From assembly GCF_900172265.1 (NCBI RefSeq), contig NZ_FWFK01000004.1, positions 124,001 through 188,000 on the forward strand: a stretch of 64,000 bases of DNA. Direction: 5' to 3'. Below are positions 8,227 through 17,389 of the stretch, piece by piece. Origin of the DNA: Roseivivax jejudonensis (GTDB taxonomy: Bacteria; Pseudomonadota; Alphaproteobacteria; Rhodobacterales; Rhodobacteraceae). A program made the translations under genes and the position numbers. Position 1 is the first letter of the stretch. Each line of letters starts with the position of its first letter. The notes beneath the pieces were generated by a model. That model had not been told where the DNA came from, did no database searches, and was given only the letters and a program-made list of their open reading frames with translations.

Positions 8227-9263
8227 CGTGCGGCCTCCTCCTTCAGGATGTCGGCGAGCGCCGGGCGGTCGCGCTTGCGCTGCAACTCGATGTTGCCCAT
8301 CGGCGTCCAGCCGGCAAAGATCGTCTCCACGCTGTCGCTCTTCAGCGCCGCGCGCAAGGCGCCCTCGATCTGGCGGCGGTCCTTCTTGGGCACCGGCGCG
8401 GGGTCGATCGTCACCAGCCCGCCCAGACCGCGCAGGCGCAGCTCCCGCGGCAGCGCCCTCAGCGCCGCGAGCGTCGCCTTCAGGCCCGCGGCCGGCGACG
8501 TGTCTCCGCCGGTGTTCACGTCCACCGCGACGAGCGCGCGCGTGACCTCCACCGACATCGACGCGCGCGCCCCGAGCGCAACGTGCGGGGAGGCCAGCGC
8601 ATCGATCGCCTCCCAAACACCCAGCCGGTCGAACGCGCCCGGCTCGCCGTCGATCGTCGCCGGCATGCTCCACTCGCGCCACGCGCGCGCATGCGCGCCG
8701 TCCCCGGCGACGAGCAACTCCGCCGCACCCTCGGTGTCGGCCATCACCGCCGCCGCCAGCGCGCGCATCTCCGCGATATCCTCGGCCACCGCGTCCTCCG
8801 CCGCCCCGGCGCAGGAGGAGCGCAGGATCAGCCCGAAGCCGTCCGCGTCCTCGACGATGTCGTGGGCGAGCGCGAGCAGCGCCTCGCGCATGTCGTCGTT
8901 GCGGATCGCCCGGGACACGTTGATCCCCGGCGCTCCGGGCGTGACGATCGCGTAGCGGCTCTTGAACAGCACCCGGTCGGTCACCGGGATCGCCTTGCCG
9001 GGCTCGGCGTAGCCCGTCACCTGCAGGATCCGGCGCTCGGCCGGCGACACGCCCTTGATCTGCCGCAGGTAGGCGGGCCCGTCGGGCGTGTCGAAGAACA
9101 CGCCGCCCTGCCCCTTCATCGGCCGGCCCGCGATGCCGCGATAGATCGCGCCGGGCAGCGCCGCCGCCCCGTCGAGGAACAGGTCCTCCACGATCCCGTC
9201 GACGATCAGCGCCGCGGCCTCGCGGTCGCCGATCCGGTCGAGCGCGATGCTCGCCCCCTTCAT
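8223..9263 (-). CDS. rng: Ribonuclease E/G family protein, short form without zinc-link
   Basis: A 346-residue member of the RNase E/G catalytic family, which cleaves single-stranded RNA in ribosomal RNA processing and mRNA decay. The catalytic core is visible: [19 protein letters not shown] supplies the metal-binding Asp, and [17 protein letters not shown] follows. The N-terminal S1 domain is not evident. The protein ends at [18 protein letters not shown], where longer family members continue with a CPxCxGxG zinc-link; that part is absent. The start ATG overlaps the maf stop (ATGA), and the stop overlaps yacG. I rejected an upstream in-frame start that would run well into maf. Confidence 0.87.
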   Translation of the reverse strand: MKGASIALDRIGDREAAALIVDGIVEDLFLDGAAALPGAIYRGIAGRPMKGQGGVFFDTPDGPAYLRQIKGVSPAERRILQVTGYAEPGKAIPVTDRVLFKSRYAIVTPGAPGINVSRAIRNDDMREALLALAHDIVEDADGFGLILRSSCAGAAEDAVAEDIAEMRALAAAVMADTEGAAELLVAGDGAHARAWREWSMPATIDGEPGAFDRLGVWEAIDALASPHVALGARASMSVEVTRALVAVDVNTGGDTSPAAGLKATLAALRALPRELRLRGLGGLVTIDPAPVPKKDRRQIEGALRAALKSDSVETIFAGWTPMGNIELQRKRDRPALADILKEEAAR

Positions 9264-9835
9264 GCCGGCCCCCAGACCGGCCAGCCCGCGCTGGCCAGAA
9301 GCTGCGCCGTCTCGGCCAGCGGCAGGCCCACGACCGCGGTGAACGACCCCGAGATCCACGGCACCAGCGCTCCGGCCGGCCCCTGGATCCCGTAGCCGCC
9401 GGCCTTGCCCTGCCAGTCGCCGGTGGCGAGGTATCCGCGGATCTCGTCCTCGGACAGGGGCTTCATCTTCACGCGGGTGATCACGTCACGCTCCCACATC
9501 CGGGGGCCCCGGCGCACGGCGACGGCGGTCACCACGCGGTGCCGCCGGCCCGACAGCGCGCGCAGGAACGCCTCCGCCTCGCCCGCGTCCGCGGGCTTGC
9601 CGAGGATCCGCCGGCCGAGCGCCACGGTGCTGTCCGCCGACAGCACCACGTCGCCGTCGTCCGCCGCGACCGCCGCCGCCTTCTCGCGCGCCATGCGCAC
9701 GCAGTAGGGCCGCGGCAGCTCGCCCGCCGCCGGCGTCTCGTCGATGTCCGGCGGACGCACGGCGTCGGCCGTGATGCCGATCTGGCCCAGCAGCTCGCGC
9801 CGCCGCGGCGATCCCGATCCGAGAATGAGCTTCAT
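9260..9835 (-). CDS. maf: Maf-family nucleoside triphosphate pyrophosphatase
   Basis: A 191-residue Maf protein. These enzymes hydrolyse non-canonical or modified nucleotides to the monophosphate and pyrophosphate. The signature [15 protein letters not shown] stands at the N terminus. It is followed by the phosphate and metal residues in [28 protein letters not shown] and [13 protein letters not shown]. Full length for the family. It sits between infA and the RNase E/G gene, overlapping the latter by ATGA, with a GC hairpin in the 61-base gap behind infA. Confidence 0.93.
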   Translation of the reverse strand: MKLILGSGSPRRRELLGQIGITADAVRPPDIDETPAAGELPRPYCVRMAREKAAAVAADDGDVVLSADSTVALGRRILGKPADAGEAEAFLRALSGRRHRVVTAVAVRRGPRMWERDVITRVKMKPLSEDEIRGYLATGDWQGKAGGYGIQGPAGALVPWISGSFTAVVGLPLAETAQLLASAGWPVWGPA

Positions 9836-9856
9836 GGGCAGGCGCCCCGCATGCGA

Positions 9857-9876
9857 ACGGGGCCCGCAGGCCCCGC
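9857..9876 (-). terminator. Hairpin between infA and maf
   Basis: CGGGGCC and GGCCCCG arms (9858-9864 and 9869-9875) close a four-base loop, with a flanking ACG/CGT pairing nearby. There is no U tract, so it is more likely an attenuator or RNA-stability hairpin between infA and maf than a full terminator. Confidence 0.35.
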
Positions 9877-9896
9877 CGTGTCCGCCCGGGGCGGGG

Positions 9897-10115
9897 TCAC
9901 TTGAAGCGATAGTTGATGCGGCCCTTCGTCAGATCGTAGGGCGTCATCTCCACCTGCACCTTGTCGCCGGCCAGAACCCGGATGCGGTTCTTCCGCATCT
10001 TCCCTGCCGTGTGCGCGATGATCTCATGGCCATTCTCGAGCTCGACCCGGAACGTCGCGTTGGGCAGGAGTTCCTTCACGACACCGGGAAATTCGAGCGT
10101 ATCTTCCTTGGCCAT
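9897..10115 (-). CDS. infA: Translation initiation factor IF-1
   Basis: A 72-residue S1/OB-fold protein, exactly the usual length. [19 protein letters not shown] is the classic IF-1 head, then [32 protein letters not shown] and the terminal [12 protein letters not shown]-1 occupies the ribosomal A site during initiation. The start is the MAKED methionine; an earlier in-frame start would add 23 unrelated residues. It begins the infA-maf-rng-yacG series. Confidence 0.98.
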   Translation of the reverse strand: MAKEDTLEFPGVVKELLPNATFRVELENGHEIIAHTAGKMRKNRIRVLAGDKVQVEMTPYDLTKGRINYRFK

Positions 10116-10171
10116 GGTCTCTCCTGAATTGCGTCTCGGGGCGGCGCAGCGCACCCCCCGTCGGTGCTGCG

Positions 10172-10200
10172 GTATTTGCGCCAAACGCGCCGATTTTCAA
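10172..10200 (-). promoter_or_regulatory. Candidate sigma-70 promoter for infA
   Basis: On the minus strand TTGAAA (10200-10195), a 17-base spacer, and AAATAC (10177-10172), about 57 bases before the infA start. The -35 is good and the -10 only moderate. Confidence 0.42.
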
Positions 10201-10213
10201 GCCCTATCTGCAC

Positions 10214-11098
10214 TCAGCGCAGCGTCATGCGCGGCGGCGGCCCCGCGCGGAGCCCCTGTTCGTCCCAATGCAGCCTGTTGCGCACCACACCCGAGCGCCG
10301 CACCTCGGCCACGTGGCCGAGGTCGATCTCGGCATAGGTCCAGCCCGGCTGGTCGAGCGGGCCCTCCGCGAGCACCCCGGTCGGCGGAAAGCCGGTATCG
10401 GGCGGGCCGAAGACGCCGCCGGCCCCGCGGTTGGTGTCGACCGCCTCCGACCACGGCGCCGCGCCCACGGTCGAGGCCATGACGGTGACGCATTGCGCCT
10501 CGAGCGCGCGCGCCATCGCCCCGATCCGCACCCGCCAGTAGCCCGCCAGCGCCTCGGTGCACGACGGCACGAGCAGCAGGTCCGCCTCCGCCAGCGCCCG
10601 CGCCAGCAGCGGATACTCGGCATCGTAGCAGATCAGCACGCCGATCGTGCCGAGCGCGGTATCGAAGAGCCGCAGCGGCCCGCCCGGCGCCACGCCCCAG
10701 GGCGCGCGCTCGAACATGGTCATGATCTGCTTGTCCTGCACGCCGACGCCGCCGCCCGGCGCGAACAGCCGCGCGCGGTTGACCGGGCGCCCGCCCAGCG
10801 CCGGATCGAAGACCGGCGCCGAGGCCGCGAGGATGTGAACCCCGTGCCGCGCCGCCAGCGCGGCGTGACAGGCATCGGCCGCCGGGATCCGCGCCGACAC
10901 CGCGGCGAGCGAGGCCTCGAGATCGCCGGCCACCGTCGGCCCGTCGAGCGTCGCGAGCTCCATCGCGCCGTATTCGGGAAAGACGAGCAGCTCCGCGCCC
11001 GCCTCGGCCGCCTCGGCGACCCAGGCGCCCAGCTTGGCCTCGAAGGCCGCCCAGTCCGCCAGCTCGTCCATCGGGTAGGCCGCCGTCGCCACCTTCAT
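10214..11098 (-). CDS. Carbon-nitrogen hydrolase (nitrilase superfamily)
   Basis: A 294-residue nitrilase-superfamily enzyme with all three catalytic residues in place: Glu42 in VFPEYGAME, Lys123 in VQDKQIMTMFE and Cys157 in VLICYDAEYP. These enzymes cleave amides or nitriles through a Cys thioester. The pattern is closer to the amidase/omega-amidase-like branches than to aliphatic nitrilases, but the substrate cannot be told. It lies just upstream of infA on the same strand with about 98 bases between, where the infA promoter is placed, so it probably has separate transcription. Confidence 0.85.
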   Translation of the reverse strand: MKVATAAYPMDELADWAAFEAKLGAWVAEAAEAGAELLVFPEYGAMELATLDGPTVAGDLEASLAAVSARIPAADACHAALAARHGVHILAASAPVFDPALGGRPVNRARLFAPGGGVGVQDKQIMTMFERAPWGVAPGGPLRLFDTALGTIGVLICYDAEYPLLARALAEADLLLVPSCTEALAGYWRVRIGAMARALEAQCVTVMASTVGAAPWSEAVDTNRGAGGVFGPPDTGFPPTGVLAEGPLDQPGWTYAEIDLGHVAEVRRSGVVRNRLHWDEQGLRAGPPPRMTLR

Positions 11099-11508
11099 GC
11101 CGCTCTCCTCGTTTCCGCCACGCAGCGACCGTACGGATCTCCGGACGCCCGTCCAGCCGACCGCCGCGCCCGCGCGCGCCCCGTCTCATGCCTCACGCAG
11201 GGCCGGCGCACGCCGCCAGCCCCGTCATTCCGTCCGGCGCGGCCCCGCGCCGCCCACCTCACGGCCCTCCGGCGCTCCTCGCCCGCCTCGTCATCTTGCC
11301 GAGCGCGACCCCGCGCCGCTCGCCTCACGACAATCCGGCGCACGCCGCCCGCCTCTTCATCTTGCCGATAAACCCCGGGGAGCGCGAGGGGCTGGCCCCT
11401 CGCTTCCGGGGTTGGGGAGGGGCTCCCCCAGCCGACATGCAGGATCGACGCTCGCCGCCGACCCGAACGGCAGATCCCCACCCCCCACCGGATCACGCCG
11501 GCTCCCGC
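11099..11508 (+). other. Non-coding gap between nitrilase and GNAT genes
   Basis: About 410 bases without a convincing gene. It is C-rich on the plus strand, with repeated CGTCAT/GCCGCCCGC-like words around 11210-11360. It holds one copy of the dispersed hairpin element (11355-11430) in the orientation opposite to both neighbouring genes. Confidence 0.6.
11355..11430 (+). repeat. Dispersed hairpin element, copy R1 (hybrid type)
   Basis: Starts with CTTCATCTTGCCGATAAACC and CCGGGG, the head of type A copies, but its first hairpin (GCGAGGGG/CCCCTCGC, 11384-11403) is the stem seen in type B copies. A second hairpin GGGGAG/CTCCCC follows at about 11412-11428. It lies antisense to the genes on both sides. 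Confidence 0.75.
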
Positions 11509-12090
11509 TCAAAGCGGGCGCATCCAGAACTGCAGCGCGTGGTCGGTCTCCGCGCTCCGGTCCACGTCCCGCCAGCGAAAGGTGGCCGTGACCCCGGGCA
11601 GCGGCGCGTAGCCGCGCTTGCGCCAGAACGCGTCGAGCGGCACGTAGCCCTCGGGCCGCAGCGGATGATCGTCCGGCCGCATGACCGCGCAGAAGCACGA
11701 ATGTCCGTGCCCCAGCTGCCGCGCATGGGCCTCGCGCCGGTCGAAGAACGCGTGCCCGATCCCGCGTCCGCGATACGCCGGCAACAGCACCGATTCGGCG
11801 CAGTAGAAAAGGTCGCCGAGGTCGTGGCCGGTGCCCGTGAACGCCGCCGCGAAATCCTCCGCGTGGTCCTCCATCGGCGTGCCGGTCGCCGCCCCGACGA
11901 GCCGGTCGCCGTCGAACGCGCCGACCACGATCGCGCCGGCGCTGTCGCGGTAGGTCTGAAGGTAGTCCCGCTCGTAGTCGAACGACCCGTCATAGAGGTA
12001 GGGCCAGTCGCGGAACACCGCGATCCTCAGCCGCGCCACGTCGTCCAGCGCCGCCTCGAGGTCCCCGCCCGTCAGCGCCTCCACCCTCAT
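11509..12090 (-). CDS. GNAT-family N-acetyltransferase
   Basis: A 193-residue GNAT protein. VLLPAYRGRGIGHAFFDRREAHAR contains the acetyl-CoA pyrophosphate loop; DLARLRIAVFRDWPYLYDG near the N terminus and FWRKRGYAPLPGVTATFRW near the C terminus complete the fold. Similar proteins are widespread in proteobacteria without known acceptors. I chose ATG 12090, which overlaps the stop of the upstream SnoaL-like gene (ATGA); reading further upstream would run through that gene in another frame. Confidence 0.85.
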   Translation of the reverse strand: MRVEALTGGDLEAALDDVARLRIAVFRDWPYLYDGSFDYERDYLQTYRDSAGAIVVGAFDGDRLVGAATGTPMEDHAEDFAAAFTGTGHDLGDLFYCAESVLLPAYRGRGIGHAFFDRREAHARQLGHGHSCFCAVMRPDDHPLRPEGYVPLDAFWRKRGYAPLPGVTATFRWRDVDRSAETDHALQFWMRPL

Positions 12091-12485
12091 GCGGAGACCT
12101 GCCGAATCCAGTCCGAGAGGTTGTAGTAGGTCACGACCCGCGAAATCCGCCCGTTGACGAAGGAAAAGAACGACCCCGCCGGGAGGCGGTAGGTCTGTCC
12201 GTCGGCGTCGGGCGAGCCGGAATCGGTCTCGAGGTACACGCCGTTGACCATGTATTCCGCCGCGCCGCGCGCACCGTCCTCGGCCGAGAACAGCACCAGT
12301 TCGGTCAGCGTTTCGTCGTAGCACCGCGCCATGTGGCCGCAGAACTCGGCGAAGGCCTCGCGCCCGATCCGCACATCGCCCTCGTTGACGTGGTGGGCGA
12401 CATCCTCGGACAGGCAGTCGAGCATGCCGTCGATGTCCTTGCGGTTGAAGGCGTCGAAATACCGGGTAAGCGTCTGCATGGTCAT
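12087..12485 (-). CDS. SnoaL-like / NTF2-fold protein
   Basis: A 132-residue protein with the cone-shaped NTF2 fold pattern: LTRYFDAFNRKDIDGMLDCLSED at the N terminus, VNEGDVRIGREAFAEFC in the middle and RLPAGSFFSFVNGRISRVVTYYNL at the end. This matches SnoaL-like polyketide cyclase or ketosteroid-isomerase relatives. In this family similar sequences may be enzymes or binding proteins, so no reaction is assigned. Start ATG 12485; an ATG two codons later is also possible. It is translationally coupled to the downstream GNAT gene. Confidence 0.8.
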   Translation of the reverse strand: MTMQTLTRYFDAFNRKDIDGMLDCLSEDVAHHVNEGDVRIGREAFAEFCGHMARCYDETLTELVLFSAEDGARGAAEYMVNGVYLETDSGSPDADGQTYRLPAGSFFSFVNGRISRVVTYYNLSDWIRQVSA

Positions 12486-12545
12486 GTGATCCGTCCTTTC
12501 ACGGGCAGTGGCACGGGAGCGGCGCAACGGGCGCGGGCGCCGCCG

Positions 12546-12995
12546 TCAGCGGCGGCCCCATCGCCCCTTCAGGTGGTCGTGGATCTGGTCGCGGGTCTGG
12601 CGGTAGGCGTTGAGCTTGGTCTCGCGGTCCTCGCCGATGCCCGTGGGGTCCATCACCGGCCAGTATTCCACCGACAGGTGGTAGAGCCGCGTCAGCGCCA
12701 GCGCGCGGCGCTGCGCCGCCGGGCTCATCGCGACGATCAGGTCGAAACCCGACAGCGCCTCGCCGATCTCCTCGAGCTCCTCGAAGCTGCGCGCGCGATG
12801 ACGGGCGAGTTCCACGCCGATCTCGGCGCAGACGGCGATGGCGAAGCCGTCGATCTCGAGGTCGTTCAGCACGCCCACCGACTGCACGTAGGTGTCCTGC
12901 CCGTAAAGCCGCTTCATGATGCCCTCGGCCATCGGCGAGCGGACGGCGTTGTGATCGCAGGCGAAGAGGATCGATTGCGGCAGCCGCTCCGGCAA
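12546..12995 (-). CDS. Low-molecular-weight phosphatase family protein
   Basis: A 149-residue member of the LMW protein tyrosine phosphatase/arsenate reductase fold. The phosphate loop is ACDHNAVRSP with Cys13 and Arg19 in the C-x5-R pattern. The general acid Asp is likely in VMDPTGIGE. The loop differs from the CxGNxCR of classical LMW-PTPs, so the substrate is open. The start is a TTG located three bases after the UPF0262 stop, with GAGG just before it. The hisD, UPF0262, phosphatase, infA order is typical for Rhodobacterales; here extra genes separate it from infA. Confidence 0.86.
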   Translation of the reverse strand: MPERLPQSILFACDHNAVRSPMAEGIMKRLYGQDTYVQSVGVLNDLEIDGFAIAVCAEIGVELARHRARSFEELEEIGEALSGFDLIVAMSPAAQRRALALTRLYHLSVEYWPVMDPTGIGEDRETKLNAYRQTRDQIHDHLKGRWGRR

Positions 12996-12998
12996 TCC

Positions 12999-13478
12999 TC
13001 AGCCTCCGAAATGCAGCACGCAGACGAGCGTGAACAGGCGCCGCGCGGTATCCTCGTCGATCTCGGCCTTGCCCTCGAGCCGTTCGCGCAGGATCCGCGC
13101 GCCCTCGTCGTGGATGCCGCGGCGCGCCATGTCGATCGTCTCGATCTGCGACGGCGGCAGCGTCTTCACCGCATCGTAGTAGCTCTTGCAGATCGAGAAG
13201 TAGTCCTTGACCACCTGCCGGAACGGCGACAGCGACAAATGGAACTCGGCCGCGGGCTGTCCGCCCTCGGTCGCGACGCCGAACACCAGCCGCTTTTCGC
13301 GGATCGCCAGCGACACCGCGTAGGGCCCCGGCGGCACGTCGTGACCGTTGCGCGCGGGCAGCGCGAAGGAATTGCGCTCCATCAGGTCGAACATCGCGAC
13401 CCGACGCTCCTGCTCGATCTCCGGTGTGGGCGGCGGCAGCGCGGCGTCGTCCAGTTCGATATGCGCGATATGGCTCAT
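12999..13478 (-). CDS. UPF0262 family protein
   Basis: A 159-residue protein of the UPF0262 family, found almost only in alphaproteobacteria and of unknown function. The recognisable core is RNSFALPARN, GPYAVSLAIREKRLVF, FRQVVKDYFSICKSYYDAVK and IDMARRGIHDEGARILRERL. No membrane segment or signal peptide. I use the MSHIAH start (ATG 13478), since 19 earlier in-frame residues look like upstream non-coding sequence. It stands between hisD and the phosphatase gene, a conserved arrangement whose meaning is not known. Confidence 0.92.
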   Translation of the reverse strand: MSHIAHIELDDAALPPPTPEIEQERRVAMFDLMERNSFALPARNGHDVPPGPYAVSLAIREKRLVFGVATEGGQPAAEFHLSLSPFRQVVKDYFSICKSYYDAVKTLPPSQIETIDMARRGIHDEGARILRERLEGKAEIDEDTARRLFTLVCVLHFGG

Positions 13479-13657
13479 GGGCCATTCCTCCGGCGTGGTG
13501 AGCGAGAGCCTAATCCGCTCCGGCGGCGCGGGCAATGCCGCGGCGCAGCATCACGCTGTGGCTCACCGTCACGCATGTCGGGCCCCGGCGACGCCCGCAC
13601 CGGCGGCACGGGCGACCGGCACCGTTCGACCCGGCCTGTCGCCACCGGCCCGCATCG

Positions 13658-14965
13658 TCACTCCGACCTGTTCAGCGTCTCGCGCCGCGCGGCCACCGAC
13701 AATCCGTGCGCCTCGAGGCTTTCGGCCGCGGCCAGCCGTTCGGCGGCCGGCCCGATCGCCGCCAGCGCCTCGGGCGTCAGCTCGGCCAGTGTCGTGCGCT
13801 TGAGGAAATCCATCACCGAAAGGCCCGAGGAGAACCGCGCCGAGCGCGCCGTCGGCAAAACGTGGTTCGGCCCGCCGACGTAGTCGCCGATCGCCTCGGG
13901 CGTCCAGTGCCCGAGAAAGATCGCCCCGGCATGGCGGATCCGCGCGGCCAGCGGGCGCGGCTCGGCCACGCACAGCTCCAGGTGCTCGGGCGCGATCCGG
14001 TCGGACAGCGCCGCCGCCTCGTCGAGGTCGCGCACGGTGATGACGGCGCCGAAGTCGCGCCAGCTCGCGCCCGCGATCGCGCGGCGCTCCAGCGTGCCCA
14101 GCCGCGCCTCCACCGCATCGGCGACCTGCCGGCCGAACGCGGCATCGGTCGTCACGAGAATCGACTGCGCGCTCTCGTCGTGCTCGGCCTGGCTCATCAG
14201 GTCGAGCGCGATCCAGTCGGGATCCGAAGTGCCGTCGGCGATCACCAGGATCTCGGACGGCCCCGCGATCATGTCGATGCCGACGCGGCCGAAGACGCGC
14301 CGCTTGGCGGCCGCGACGTAGGCGTTCCCGGGGCCGGTGATCTTGTCCACCGGCGCGATCGTCTCGGTGCCGTAGGCCAGCGCCGCGATCGCCTGCGCGC
14401 CGCCGACGCGGTAGATCTCGTCCACACCGGCGGTCCGCGCGGCGTACATCACCAGCGGGTTGATGACGCCGTCGGGCGTCGGCACGCAGATCGCCAGCCG
14501 CTCGACCCCCGCAACCTTGGCCGGGATCGCGTTCATCAGGACCGACGACGGATACGAGGCGAGCCCCCCGGGCACGTAGAGGCCCGCCGCCTCCACCGGC
14601 GTCCAGCGCCAGCCGAGCGTCGCGCCCTCGGGATCGGTCCACTCCGCGTCGGGCGGCATCTGCCGCGCGTGATAGGCGCGGATGCGCTCGGCGGCGCGGT
14701 CGAGCGCGGCGCGATCTTCGGGCGCGACCTTGGCGATCTCGGCGTCGACCTCGGCACGGCTCAGCGCCAGCCGGCCCGCGGACAGCTCCAGCCGGTCGAA
14801 CTTCTTGGTCAGCTCGACGAGCGCCGCGTCGCCCTTTTCCCGCACATGCGCGATGATCGCTCCGACGGTGTCGTCCACGTCGGGGCTGTCCTCGCGCTTC
14901 GCGGTCAGCAACGCGCGGAACCGCGTCTCGAAATCCGCGTCGGTCGTGTCCAGAAAGTCGGGCAT
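13658..14965 (-). CDS. hisD: Histidinol dehydrogenase
   Basis: HisD carries out the last two oxidations of histidine synthesis, histidinol to histidine, using NAD and zinc. The 435-residue protein is full length. Landmarks are KFDRLEL near the N terminus, YVPGGLASYPSSVLMN, the VDKITGPGNAYVAAAKR loop, LMSQAEHDESAQSILVT with a zinc-binding residue, RIAPEHLELCV and YVGGPNHVLPTARSARF. The start is an ATG with AAGGAG upstream. The rest of the histidine genes are not in the window. Confidence 0.97.
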   Translation of the reverse strand: MPDFLDTTDADFETRFRALLTAKREDSPDVDDTVGAIIAHVREKGDAALVELTKKFDRLELSAGRLALSRAEVDAEIAKVAPEDRAALDRAAERIRAYHARQMPPDAEWTDPEGATLGWRWTPVEAAGLYVPGGLASYPSSVLMNAIPAKVAGVERLAICVPTPDGVINPLVMYAARTAGVDEIYRVGGAQAIAALAYGTETIAPVDKITGPGNAYVAAAKRRVFGRVGIDMIAGPSEILVIADGTSDPDWIALDLMSQAEHDESAQSILVTTDAAFGRQVADAVEARLGTLERRAIAGASWRDFGAVITVRDLDEAAALSDRIAPEHLELCVAEPRPLAARIRHAGAIFLGHWTPEAIGDYVGGPNHVLPTARSARFSSGLSVMDFLKRTTLAELTPEALAAIGPAAERLAAAESLEAHGLSVAARRETLNRSE

Positions 14966-15047
14966 CGCGCTCTCCTTGCTCGCGCCCGCACTTACGGCGC
15001 GCGGCCGGCAGGCTCAAGAGCGTCGGGACTGTCCGGAAAGGCCGGGC

Positions 15048-15511
15048 TCAGGCGCCGTGATCGGGCGCCTTGCCCGACACCGCGGCGTAGGGCCGGGTCA
15101 CGTCCTTCAACGTGACCTCCAGCGCCTCGACCTCCGCGCGGATCAGGCCGTCTCCCGCCAGCGTGATCTCGACCGCGCCGGCGGCATCCTCGCCCGGATC
15201 GAAGGCGATCGACAGAATCTGCAGGATCGTGTCGGGATCGCCCCGGGTCACGCCCTGGCTCGCCACGCGCACCGCGTGGTCGATCACCAGGAGCGCCCGA
15301 ACCCGCTCGACCCCGCCGCGCGCGGTCTCCTCCTCGCGGCGCAGCCGGTTGACGAGCAGAACCAGCCGCCGCTCACCCTTCAGCCAGCGCATCTCGGAGG
15401 ATGGCAGCACGGCATCCTGCGCCAGAGCGGACAGCACCGACAGGTCGTCGGGATCCATCGCGCCCAGGTAGATCGGGCGCCCGCCGGCATCCTCGAACCG
15501 CGCGTCCTCGG

Positions 15512-15515
<4 letters not shown>
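15048..15515 (-). CDS. DUF2948 family protein
   Basis: A 155-residue protein matching DUF2948, an alphaproteobacterial family of unknown function: [37 protein letters not shown], then [20 protein letters not shown] and [20 protein letters not shown]. It appears to be a compact soluble domain with no transmembrane part. Its ATG overlaps the murA stop by ATGA, so it is cotranslated with murA. It lies between murA and hisD, the usual Rhodobacterales position. Confidence 0.9.
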
Positions 15516-16783
<1,268 letters not shown>

Positions 16784-16954
16784 TCAGTCACTGTCCTTGT
16801 CCTGCTCGTCCCCGCTGTCGCCGTCGTCGCCCGGGCCCGTCGCGCGGGCCTTTGCCTGCGCCTTCCGCTTCGCCAGGTTCGACTTCAGCGCCGCCTTCAG
16901 CCGGTCCTCTCGGGACCCGTCGCCGGCGCGCGAGGTGCCTCGTTTGCGCTCCAT
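16784..16954 (-). CDS. Small charged hypothetical protein upstream of murA
   Basis: A 56-residue protein: MERKRGTSRAGDGSREDR, then LKAALKSNLAKRKAQAKAR and an acidic Asp/Ser-rich tail. The central part would form a basic helix. Similar small proteins stand before murA in other Rhodobacterales (from memory of the gene order, not searched). The stop codon touches the murA start. The downstream tRNA-Thr on the other strand starts about 100 bases upstream of this gene. Function unknown. Confidence 0.72.
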   Translation of the reverse strand: MERKRGTSRAGDGSREDRLKAALKSNLAKRKAQAKARATGPGDDGDSGDEQDKDSD

Positions 16955-16998
16955 GAACCGGTCTCTACAGGAGGCGGGAAAATGCGTCCAGATTGCGC

Positions 16999-17027
16999 TT
17001 GCATGGCTCAGGCGATCTGGGTAGAGA
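16999..17027 (+). promoter_or_regulatory. Candidate promoter for tRNA-Thr
   Basis: TTGCAT at 16999-17004, a 17-base spacer, and TAGAGA at 17022-17027. Start of transcription would be about 20 bases before the tRNA. The same TTGCNN-N17-TAGAGA pattern occurs before lysC. Confidence 0.5.
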
Positions 17028-17054
17028 GCCGCCCACACCGCGCCCGGTGCCGGC

Positions 17055-17129
<75 letters not shown>

Positions 17130-17237
17130 TCTTTCCGCTCACGACACCTTCCGCGCCGTCAGGCCGTCGACCGGTCGGGAACATTCGGCGGCGTTCGGGC
17201 ATTGGTCCGCAAGACTGATTTCACAGGAGCGTGAGCC

Positions 17238-17306
17238 GTGCACAATATCATCTATCTCGTCGGACTCGTTGTCATCGTCGTGGCCATCGTCGGCTTCGTC
17301 CTCTGA
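17238..17306 (+). CDS. 22-residue hydrophobic membrane peptide
   Basis: A GTG-started frame giving 22 residues, M-H-N-I-I-Y-L-V-G then a run of Val, Ile, Ala, Gly, Phe and Leu. It is one transmembrane helix with a two-residue polar head. A CAGGAG ribosome site lies about 8 bases before the GTG. Very short proteins with a similar NIIYxVGLVV start are seen in other Rhodobacterales (memory, not searched). No neighbour points to a role. Confidence 0.62.
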   Translation: MHNIIYLVGLVVIVVAIVGFVL

Positions 17307-17389
17307 TACGACGCCGGCCCGAAGCGGCCGGACTTGTCCGACCCCCGCCCCCTTGCTAAGCGGCTCCGACCGCCAGCGAGGGGGCCGGG

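Noticed and set aside
17178-17195. GGAAC followed by CGTT before the 22-residue peptide gene as an EcfG promoter
   Set aside because: The spacer is only 9 bases, far too short for the sigma factor.
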